A model generated the notes under the pieces. That model was not told the DNA's origin and did not search any database. It was given only the letters and a program-made list of their open reading frames with translations. This document shows positions 32,280-42,000 of a DNA stretch of 64,000 nt, in pieces. Location of the stretch: NCBI RefSeq assembly GCF_022539315.1, contig NC_066316.1:9501501-9565500 (forward strand), written 5' to 3'. The stretch comes from Serinus canaria. Its lineage: Eukaryota; Chordata; Aves; Passeriformes; Fringillidae. Positions within the stretch are counted from its first letter, which is position 1, and each line of letters starts with the position of its first letter. The position numbers and the translations under genes are program-made.

Positions 32280-33310
32280 ATTGAGACACTCGAGCTGGGA
32301 AAAAGAGCTGGCCCCAGATGATGTTCTCATCTGTGGAAAAGAAGGTGCCTTCAGAACACATCATACAGCAGGATGCCCAGGGATCAGATGGTGGCTGGCT
32401 GAGCACAGTAGCAGCTGAAGAGGATCCACTCTGGTGGGCGGTACTCTGGCGTTCCTACGGGACACGGGCACAGCTCATCAGTCCTAAGCTGCTCCCTCCC
32501 TGCCAGCCAGCTCCCGTTCCACATAGCCAGCCCCTGCCCCGCCGAAAAGCAGCTTGGCTGCAGCCGGCCGAAGAAAGAGTCCCCCTCCCTCCATCTCTCT
32601 TCCCCCTGGGCCAGCAAAGCCGCTGCCCGGCTGAGCCCCGGCTTTGGGCGCACCTGACATCGTGGAATGTGTCCTGGAGGATCGATGTACCCGAGGTCGA
32701 TGAGCTACGCCTCGCCCGTAGCCAGGTCGACGGGGACGTTCTCGGCCCTGATGTCGCGGTGCAGGACGCCGCGGCTGCTGCAGTGCCGCACGGCATCCAG
32801 CACCTGGCGGAACAGTCCCCGCGCCACGGGCTCCGTCAGGAGCTCCCGCTCGCCCAGGAAGTACCAGAGCTCCTGACAGCGCTCCGGACGCTCCATGAGC
32901 GGCGCGAAGCCGTCGGGCAGCTCGAACCAGTCCAGGAGCCGCACGACGCCGCGGAAGTCAGGGCACGACACCAACCCCAGCAGCGCCAGCTCCAGGGGCA
33001 CAAGGGCGCCCCTGCGCTGCGGGGGGACCGCGATGCCGTCAGCGGGGCCGGGGGTGCGCCGCGCCCACTCCGAGATGCGATCCCGGGACACTCGCTTGAT
33101 GGCCACCTGCGAGCCGAGGCGAGCGGCGCGCTGAGCTCGCCCCCCTCCGACCCGGCCCCGTCTCTTCCCGGGGCGCCGTCGGCGAGCCGGGTCCCGCAGT
33201 AAACGCTGCCGCAGCCGCCGCTGCCCAGCAGCGGGCCCTCCCGCTAGAGCTGCTCCAGGGCAGGCTTCTCCGCCCGTGCGCTCTCGCCATTCTGCCCGGG
33301 GCACCCGACT
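32280..33310 (-). pseudogene. PIM1-like serine/threonine kinase pseudogene
   Basis: On the minus strand the kinase domain is recognisable: an N-lobe glycine loop (GSGGCGSVYCG near 33,200), VAIKR at the start of an exon at 33,106, LLDWFELPDGF, the catalytic HRDIRAEN, and a later GTPEYRPPEWILF. The intron 32,455-32,653 has good splice sites, so this is a DNA duplicate, not a retrocopy. Lesions seen: a TAG at 33,244-33,246 just before the glycine loop; no GT donor after the first kinase exon; a TAG at 32,705-32,707 followed by a frame change and a metal-binding motif reading DLG instead of DFG; and a TGA at 32,384-32,386 in the C-lobe. Similarity fades at about 32,280 and the last exon is absent. 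Avian PIM1-like kinases are a known multi-copy group. The region is very CpG-rich from 32,640 to 33,700. Confidence 0.82.
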
Positions 33311-33909
33311 GCTCCGGGTGCTGCTGCTTGCCCAGCCGTCCCCGCACCGGCGGCTCGGGGCCGGCGGCAGAGCTGACGAGCAGCGGAGCTCGGAGCGGAG
33401 AAGCCGCCGGCGGTGTTGCCAGGGACGGAATGGGAGCCGGGCGGCCGCGGGCGGAGCCGCGGGATGGGCTTCGTTCGGGGCCGGGCCAGAGCCGGGCCAG
33501 GCGGGGCCAAAAGCCCGTGCTGCTCCTCCAGCAGCAGAGCCAGCGGTACTCAGCGGTGCCGCAGCCAGCACGGAGAGAGCCCGGCGGAGGCGGCACCGCG
33601 GCGGGCCGGGCAGGGGCCGGCACGGGGCGGCCCCGCCGGGGGGCACCTTGCTGGACGCGGCATGGGAGAGGCGGAACACGGACGGGACGGATCAGCACGG
33701 CACGGCGCAGGTCGGCAAGGGAGTGGAGAGGGGTGTGAGAGGGAAAAGGGGACGGAGAGCGAACAGAAAGTCGAGCGGAAAATCGATCGAGAGAGGCGCT
33801 GCTGCTGCTGCCTCTGCGAAGCCAGCGGAGGAGCCGCCGCGCGCCCCGAGGAACGAAAGAAATTAACTAAGAAATAAATACCTAAGAAAGAAATAACCGA
33901 ATAAATCAA

Positions 33910-34180
33910 TACAGAAATGAATAAAAGCGTTGGCTTGTAGCTTTCTCCTTCCCTGGGTGAGATGAGGCATTTCCCTGGGAAGAATTCCCTGTCCTGATGG
34001 TTGTGCCAGAGAGGACTGGAGTGGAGCCTTTAATTTTCAGGTAGAAAAGGGATGAATCGTGTCATCTTTTTTCATCCTCTGTTGAGACAGTTGCAGGCTG
34101 CCAAAAGACATGGTCTGCAATGTTCAAAGTTTCCAAAGTTTCTTTTTCTGCCAGAGGATGAGGAGGGGAAGTATCCCATA
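33910..34180. other. Intergenic, nothing recognised
   Basis: Sequence of ordinary composition between the CpG-rich kinase 5' region and a CR1 fragment. I see no exon, RNA gene or repeat. Confidence 0.4.
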
Positions 34181-34790
34181 ATCATGGAGTCACACCATGG
34201 TTTGGCTTGGAAGGGACCTGAAAGATCACAGTGTTGCACCCCCTCTGCTGTGGCTGGGGACCCCTTGCAGTAGACTGGCTTACCTAGAGCTCTATCCAGC
34301 CTGGCTTTGAACACTGTCAGGGATGGGACATCCACACCTTCTCTGGGCAACCTGTTTCAGGAGAGTCTTTTTTTCTGAATCCCTCATCTAAACCTACTCT
34401 CTATCCATTTGGATCCATTCTCCCATGCCCTGTTCCTTCCTGCCCTCGTACAAAGTCCCTGCCCAGCTTTCTTGTAGGTTGCCATCAGTGGAAGGCCAGT
34501 TTAAACAAGCCTAAGCCTAAGTCTCTTTTCCAGGCTGAAGAAGCCAAGCTGTCTCAGCCTTTCCTTGCAGGAGAGGTGCTCCAGCCCTCCCAGCATCTCA
34601 GAGTCCCTCCTTGGCACCTGCTCCAGCCCATCCATGTTCTTGCCATCTGTGCTGGGGAGCCCAGCAGAGCAGGATGAAGTACTGCAGGTGGGATGTCAAT
34701 GGCATGGAGGGGCAGAATCACTGTCCTCCACCTGCTGGCTGTGCTGGTTCCGAGGCAGCCCAGGATAAGGTTTGCAAATATCAGACATCT
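34180..34790 (-). mobile_element. CR1 LINE, 5'-truncated, about 600 bp (minus)
   Basis: On the plus strand it begins ataatcatggagtcacacca and gcttggaagggacctgaaag, then cagcctggctttgaacactg, gggatgggacatccacacct and ctctgggcaacctgtttcag, and later the gctgaagaagccaagctgtc and ctccagccctcccagcatct blocks. This is the reversed CR1 3' region in the correct order. It is the longest contiguous CR1 in the left half. Confidence 0.8.
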
Positions 34791-37660
34791 CCTGGGGAAT
34801 CTTTTTGCAGTTTTGTGCCCCAGCCCCCAGCACACTTTCAGACATGTGCCTGTGACAGCAGAGCATCCAGTTCCCCCAGGAAGGCCTTATTTGCAGTGCA
34901 GGGTGTGAACACACAAAGTTTATCTTAAAATTCCAGTGTTTTTTAGGAAACCTTCAAACAGGTGGAATAGACTGTATTTTTTGTGACATGTATCTTGTAT
35001 CCTGTGGACTCTTCTATTTTTGTGATTTTACTGAGATTACATTGCTACAGCCACATTGATTTCCATGGAATCATCTCTTAGCTGTATTCCTGTAACTGGG
35101 CCAAGAAGGATCAAATGTTCCTCTGAAACCATCTTTTCATTCAGCTTTAGATTTTTATGCTCTTCTGCAGCTGAGTGTTAGACTAACCATACAGATGTAC
35201 CATCAAGGACTGCTGAAGGTATAACATCCTTCTCAAGCATTTTCAGATTTGCATTTCCACAGATTCAGTCTTATTTGCTGCTAAGACTTGCAATTCCCAT
35301 TTGATTTGGTGGGAATTTGGAATTTCTGGCCTGCCAAAGTTCCATTCCCTGAAAGCTAAGGGAATGTTTAGCAGACATAAACACGTCTGTTAAGCAGGTA
35401 TAAACATGTGCTGAATTTGGTGTATGACTCTAATGTCAATCTTCTGTCTACAGCACCACTTTGCTTTCACAGTCTTGATAAGATTATAAAATCACAACTT
35501 GAAAGAGCTTGAAATAGTTCTGCTTTGGGTCCTTGCATCATCATTATATTTGAAGAACTTTGCAGGAGCATCAAGTCTCTTGCCAGTATAAAGGCTGTTT
35601 TATTATAGTTACAGCATGGGTTAGTGTTTTTTTTAAAGCACTGTTGCCAACAGCAAATGGCTTGAAATTTTACAAATGTTATCCCATTAAGTGCAAATTT
35701 GCTGAAGTTCATTTTGTATAATTTTGGTTACAGAAAGTTCCTTACCTCTTCCAACTCTTTTCCATTTCTGTGCTCATTAATTTCCACCTCTATTCCTAAG
35801 TATCTGCCATGTATTACAGTACTTCTGACAGAATTCACTTCACTTGATTCTAAGGTTTAGGTAGTTCTCTTTCTGCAACACAGAAATAAATGAATTCCTT
35901 TGAAATACAGGGGAAATACAGAAATTCTTTTCAAATGCAGGACAAAGAAGGTCCTTAGTCAGGCTGACTAAGCCTAGCATTTCACAGTTCCAGCAGAGAA
36001 CACAAGCACCATAAGGAAGATTTCTGGGAATGTTGTCCTAGGAAGAGCAGAAAAGCTCACGTGTGCACAGTCCAAGCCTCGGGGATCTCCAGACACACGG
36101 ATCATGGGAACATCTGGTTATGTAGAGGTGCTGTATGTATCTTTCCCTGTTTATATGTTGGACCCAGTTCCCACTGGTTAATATATGATCAGCCATGTTT
36201 CTCACCCTTGGGATCAATATTAAATATTTAATATTAATTAATGTTCAGTATATCTTCTGAACATCTGGAAAGGCATTTAGTACAGCTGGTGTGCAGAGTG
36301 ACATTTTCTCCACACTGTGTCTCCCACAGAAGAAGTATTTCTCAGGGGAAATAGTACTGCCTCAAAATCCCCCATTTTCAATTCCAAGTCATCTCCATTT
36401 GCAATTCACACAGGTGCCCGGAATGGGCTTATGATCCTGCAGCTGTTCTGGAAGGCACAACTGCTGCATGTGCAGATTTCCTTTCTGTGGCCCTGGGCGA
36501 GGAGGGAACTGAAGGGTGCATGAATTGCCTGAACCTCCTACAACCTTCTATAGAGGACAAGCAGAAAAACAAGTGAGAAAATGTGCTTTTCCACCAAGCG
36601 TTCCCGATCAACAGGCAGAGCCAACAGCGTGCAGTGACAAGGAACTTGTAAATGTCCTGCTCCACCAAGCGTCTGCAATTGGATCTGCAGAAATGGGAAA
36701 GACATGAAGAGGTTTGGCTGTAATGCCTCTGCCTGTGACTGCAAATGCCTCTGCCTATGACTGCAACTAGACTAAAAGGTAGAGCAGATGTTTGAAAACA
36801 AAACCTCTCAAAAAAAGTCACTAAGATTTTATTAAATATTAAAAATGTAACAGCACTGTGTCTTCTTCTAATATTGAGGATCTTCCCCAGCAGAGAACAG
36901 TTATGCACAGACAGTGCAATATGTTCTCCATCCTCACACTGGGGAGGTTTTACACCCACTCCCCAAAACAGCTTTCACGCCACAAGAGACAGGAATTGTG
37001 TCTCTAAAAAGGTTTTCTTGAGCTATGGTAAATATAATTCAAGCAAAATTTTATTAGCAGTGGTAAGGAACTTTCTGTAAGCAAAATTATACAAAAGGAA
37101 CTTCAGCAAATTTGTACATGTCCCTTATAGGATAAATCAATGTAATTTTTTTTATCAGACGCCACCATGAATTGGAAAAAAAAATGCATTACTTAATTTT
37201 AAGCAAAATATTAATTTTAGTTCATAGGCTTGTTTGTATTAAAAGGAGCAATTTCAAAATCAAATTCACATAAAGCTCAGCATGTAAATAAGCTGAAGTT
37301 ATTGTTGGTCAAGATCTGTTGCTGAAAGGCAAGGGTTCTGAATGACATTTCAACACCCTTGTGCAGCAACAGAAAAAACAAGAACACACAAAACCAGAGG
37401 AGCAACAGCATCTCCCAGTGCACAGGATGAGGAGTGAAATTGTGCCCCCACTCCAGTGCATTGTAAAACACCACCTGCAAACTGCTGCAGATTGGGATCC
37501 TGACTCCAACACTGACCAAGGCTGGGGGAGCTGGAAGAGCAGCTCTTCCCACATTGGAGTTTGCTTTTTCCACCTGAAGATGTGCAGGCAGTTCAACATG
37601 CAAAAAATGTGTATTTTATGATTAGCTTTTTGCAAATATTGAAATGAATATTATATGTGT
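34790..37660. other. Intergenic DNA without recognised genes
   Basis: About 2.9 kb, mostly AT-rich. A 176-codon minus-strand open frame (36,429-36,959) has no recognisable domain or splice context. A 22-bp near-perfect tandem duplication (atgcctctgcctgtgactgc) occurs at about 36,723-36,768. No tRNA or other RNA gene was seen. Confidence 0.45.
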
Positions 37661-37662
37661 TA

Positions 37663-38223
37663 TGTTAGAAAGTTATGCTGTATTAATTCTCTCAAGTAGT
37701 GTGTTAAATATAGTTTTAGGTTATAACAAAATGTTAAAATAGAAACTATGCTGTGTAGGATACGTTTTTTCTAAAGAAAGGACTCACACCGAGATAGCAG
37801 CCACAGGACACTTAAATCTTTCAGAGAAAAAGAATTTATTGCCCCATTATCAGGAGAAACTAACTTCTTCCTGCCTCGCTCAGCCCTGAAGACGCCGTCA
37901 GGATTCAGAGGAAGAAGCTGACACTGCCCAGACAGAATCCTGTGTTTGAACGGAATTTATGCATCATGGGTGAGGTGTATGAATATGCAACAGGCTGTTG
38001 CTTTTAAGGGTTAATCCTCTGTTAACGTGGGTCCTTTTTCGGGCTTGTGCTGCCCAGAAAGAGGTACCCGGATTGTCTGTAAATCTTTGTTTTGTTGTCT
38101 CCTATTGTCCTAACTCAAATTGTCCAAAATTTTTATTACTCTAATTATATTGTTATTTTTATAACTATTTTATTACTATTAAACTTTTAAAATTTTAAAA
38201 ACAACTCATTGGCATTTTTCACA
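37663..38223 (+). mobile_element. Solo LTR of an endogenous retrovirus (ERVK-like, passerine type)
   Basis: The element runs from tgttagaaagttatgctgta to ttggcatttttcaca, so it has TG...CA ends. Its internal blocks (gactcacaccgagatagcag, aagaatttattgcc, ctgaagacgccgtcaggatt, gaggtgtatgaatatgcaac, gggttaatcctctgttaacg, cccagaaagaggtacccgga) match a common passerine LTR I remember. No gag, pol or env sequence lies beside it. I could not confirm a clean target-site duplication. Confidence 0.68.
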
Positions 38224-38817
38224 AACAGCTGCTTTCAAAAACTGACTGAGCACATTCCCACGCTGACATTCCCATCTCCCTGCTGTTGGACTGGCAGGGA
38301 GTTGGACATTGGTGGCTCCTTGCAGAAGGAGGTTGCCCTGAATGCTGTCAGTCATGGCATTCAGAGGTGCTTCCTTAGTCTGAAGTTGAATCTTTGCTTC
38401 AAGCAAGAAAAGGAAACCCAAGTAACTTGACTATGGTGAGAGTCAGTAAAAGCTTAGTTAATCAGAAAATCGTATTATTTTTGTTGGAGACGTTTTCCTA
38501 TTAGAGAGGAAATTTGGTCGTGCCTTTCTTGTGGTTACAAAGAAAAGGTGACAGGAAACACTGTTCTGCCAGTGAAATCTGTTTAAAAACCTCAGACATA
38601 CGTCAAAATCCAAAAAAAATACCTGTAATTGAGGCCCAGTGAATGAGCGAGAGCCACACCGTGTATGGCAGTGTATCCAACTGACAAAAATCCCAAAACT
38701 TTACTATGGTAGGAAATAACTTCTGGCACGTGCTTAGGAGCATCTGCCACGGCCAAGGCCTTTCTGGGAAGATTTTCGGCCATCCCAGGGGCTGGAATAA
38801 CCGCGGAGACCTGAGTA

Positions 38818-38919
38818 GGGCGTGGCCGTGCTGAAGGGCGTGGCCCGGGGTGATGGGCGTGGTCCGGGTTGAAGGGCGTGGCCCAGGGTGGTGGGCGTGA
38901 CCGGGGGTGGTGGGCGTAA
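38818..38919 (+). repeat. 19-bp-period GGGCGTGG (KLF/Sp-type) array
   Basis: The octamer GGGCGTGG, or a one- or two-base variant, starts at 38,818, 38,836, 38,855, 38,874, 38,893 and 38,912, with spacings of 18, 19, 19, 19 and 19 bp. Spacers are variants of ccgggttgaa. It ends about 90 bp before the APMAP start codon. Confidence 0.85.
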
Positions 38920-39006
38920 CCCTGGGGGCGGGGCCGGCATTGAGGGGCGGGGCCGCGGTTCCGGTACGCGGCGGCGGCGGCCGCGGGGGTCGGCATCGGG
39001 GTCGGG

Positions 39007-39098
39007 ATGAATGAGGCGGAAGGGCTGCGGCAGCGGCGGCCGCTCCGCCCGCAGGTCATCACCGAGGACAGCCCGGCGCAGGAGGCCAAGGAGGGCAG
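39007..39098 (+). CDS. APMAP: APMAP exon 1
   Basis: A 92-nt coding part from ATG to a gtgggg donor. It encodes the cytoplasmic tail MNEAEGLRQRRPLRPQVITE and on to EAKEG. Two bases carry over. Confidence 0.92.
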
Positions 39099-42000
39099 GT
39101 GGGGGCCCGGGCGGCGCGCCCGCCGTGGCTCTGCGGCTGCAGGGCCGAGGCTGGGCCCGGCCCCGGGAGCGCTGCCCGGGAGGGCCCGGGGAGGGCGCAG
39201 ACACCGCCCGTAAGGCGCGGCAGGGCCCGAGGAGCGGCGCGCCGGGCTCGGAGTGCCCGGGGAAGGGCTGGAAGGGCTGTCCCGGGGCTGGGAACCGGGG
39301 GCACTGGGGGGCTGCCGAGCGGGGCCGCGATTTCCCGGCTTGGCTGGGGCTGGGCAGCCGCTGGTGCCAGCCCGGCGGTACCCCCGGTGCTCCTGCTGCT
39401 CCTGGAGGGGGCTGACGGTGAGGAGGGGCTAGGATACCGCCTCACCTGTTCTGCCGGCCTGCAAGAAGAGCTTTTAACAACAAAAAAAATCGGTTTGGTC
39501 TTCTCCTGTCTTCTCCTGTCTTGTCTTCTCCTGTCTTCTCCTGTCTTCTCCTGTCTTCTCCTGTCTTCTCCTGTCTTCTCCTGTCTTCTCCTGTCTTCTC
39601 CTGTCTTCTCCTGTCTTCTCCTGTCTTCTCCTGTCTTCTCCTGTCTTCTCCTGTCTTCTCCTGTCTTCTCCTGTCTTCTCCTGTCTTCTCCTGTCTTCTC
39701 CTGTCTTCTCCGTGTCTTCTCCTCTCTTCTCCTCTCTTCTCTCTCTCTCTCTCCTCTCCTCTCCTCTCCTCTCCTCTCCTCTCTCTCTCCTCTCCTCTCC
39801 TCTCCTCTCCTCTCCTCTCCTCTCCTCTCCTCTCCTCTCCTCTCCTCTCCTCTCCTCTCCTCTCCTCTCCTCTCCTCTCCTCTCCTCTCCTCTCTTCTCC
39901 TCTCTTCTCCTCTCTTCTCCTCTCCTGTTTATCTTTTGCCAGGCAAGAAATAACAGTTATCCCAGTGTGGCTTGTACAGGTTTGTTGTGGGTGTAATTTA
40001 GTCCTATGTAATTGTGGTTAGTGTGTTAATGTCTTGGTAATAGTTTAAAGAGTAATATGCAGTTTTTTCAGCTGATCTGCACGTGTCTGACCTAATAAAC
40101 AGTCTGTGGCTAAGTTAAAAAAAGATTCTATTTACAGTTTTCTGTTTAGGTGTTTTACAAAAAAATCCCTTTATTGTGACTAAAGGCAGTTGCAGTAATA
40201 AAGGGAGTGCTTGTTTTGCCTTTCATTGCATAAGGTAGCTGATGACTTGTAATACTTTTGTTCACCATCTATTACAGCTCTTCTGATTTGAGTACTTTGC
40301 AGATTCTTATCTCTGCCCCTTCGAGGTCATGAGAATGAAAGACTGATGGCTTGCACTCAGTCCTTGTTTTTGGAGGAGAGCATCAGCATCCCTGAGCTTG
40401 AGAGGCTGCTCCTTCTGCCTTCAGCCTCTCTTGGTGTTCAGATCAGTTGAATTTCTAGACCCCTATCACTGACCCAGAGTATTCACTGGGGCTGTATGAA
40501 AACAGTGGAGGAAATTCCTGGGCCTGGCCTTTTTCCGGGTGGTAGCCATGGCAGAAATTCTTGAGGTCAGATGCTTTTCTCTCCAGCCCAGCAACTCTTC
40601 TGCCAAGGAGATGAGGCAGCCTAGCCTCCTGGCTGTGGTGACCCATAGTAGCATCCTGCCAGCTTACTGTTGTCTTCAAAAGCTGGTTTAATGGCTTGGC
40701 TTTTTGGTTGTAGTAACAACTAAATTGCTGTAATTATAGCTGGAGTCCTGGTAAGTTGCTTTATTGAGATTTGGAGCTGCAGGCCACGTAGGATTAATCA
40801 CAGAGACACAATTGTCTAAGGTTTTCTGTTTCACTGTTAGTGGACCTTGACTTCAGTGATTCTCTCCAGTGACTGACAGTTGTCACTATTCAATATTGTG
40901 TAGGTTAGGAAGGATTCTGAGTAGATGACTTTTTTGTAAAGCCTTTGAGTTTTATTTAAATTCTTGTTGTTTCAGCAGTGTCTAAACTAGGTCTTGCAGT
41001 TTGCAGGCTTGAAGTGTGAGTTTGCTTGTCACCTTATTCTTCCTGCCTTTTTCCTTTATTGTCAGTTCCTTGCAAGTCTGCTTGAGGATCAGAAGTATGG
41101 CCCTTACTTAAGTCATGCTTTTAGGAGCTTTAATTAGGTTGGCTTTGGCAGATGAGTTCCCATTCTGTCCCTGTTCATTCCCAGTTGTGGGAGCTGTTCT
41201 CAGCTATCACAGAGGTGCTCAGGTGTCTGCTGACAGTACTTTTAATCTTACATTGTTGAGCTTTCATCTTTTGAAGGACAGTGGACAGACCAGGCCAAAG
41301 GCTGAAGTCTTTTTGTGAACTTGGGGATTGCCTTTTATCCATACACCCTGCTCTCGATGCCAGATCCAAGGGGACACAGACTGGGAGGTTTTTGCTTCCC
41401 TAAGACATCTACTGTTAAAGCAAGAAGTGTTTAAATCCTGCCTAAATCCTTGTCCCTAGTTCTGTCCTTGCTGTTCTCACTGATAATCCCAAAGGTTACC
41501 TTGATGCTGATAGCAGTTCCACAAGTGCATGTGTGTAGCTGCCCAGTTGGGATATCTGTGCTCTGGGCAGTGCTTCATATTTCCTACTGTCTGGATAACT
41601 GACTAATGGAGGACAAAACAGTGGAAGTGGTTCAGGGATTAGTGCAGCACCACCAGGCACTGTTTGTCTGTATTTAACTGATCCTGTCAGGAGCCTTTCT
41701 GGCTGGGCCAGTGATTGGTTCAGAACAGCTAAAATTAGATGTGCTGCTTTTCCAGTTCAAGGCTAGGATTTGTTGGGCTTGGCTCTCTGCTTTTCTCTGT
41801 AAATGCCTGATTGATTCCTCTAAAACTTGTAGAGAGCCAAATATGGTTTTCTCCAGTGGAAGAAAATTTTACTTATTTTATTGTGTGTTTTAATGCATAA
41901 AGAGAAGCTAATTAATTGCTTTTATGTTCTGGGGTTTGAGTTTGAAACCAGTGCTCACTAAGTTAAGCACACATTCCTCTGTGTTTGTTGTTTTAGTGGA

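Larger units (their letters stand above)
38740..39480 (+). promoter_or_regulatory. APMAP: APMAP CpG-island promoter
   Basis: CpG density rises sharply from about 38,740 and stays high through exon 1 into intron 1, ending before the pyrimidine tract. It contains a GGGCGTGG array, two GC boxes (about 38,925-38,935 and 38,943-38,953) and an E-box (cacgtg, 38,727-38,732) at its edge. I see no TATA box. A housekeeping-type promoter with dispersed starts is likely. Confidence 0.72.

Noticed and set aside
33276..33877. Long GC-rich plus-strand frames opposite the PIM1-like 5' region
   Set aside because: Arg/Gly/Ala-rich translation of a CpG-rich region, antisense to the kinase pseudogene. No domain.
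37663..38223. Solo LTR considered as part of a full provirus
   Set aside because: No second LTR and no gag, pol or env similarity lies on either side within several kilobases.
38592..39089. Minus-strand open frame over the APMAP promoter, considered as a divergent gene
   Set aside because: The upper part reads through the GGGCGTGG array and exon 1 antisense, and the lower 60 codons match nothing I know. No splice or family support.
39099..39953. 284-codon plus-strand open frame starting at the end of APMAP exon 1
   Set aside because: It begins at the GT donor of exon 1 and most of it is translation of the pyrimidine microsatellite (repeating LLSSPVFSC and LLSSP). It is not a protein.
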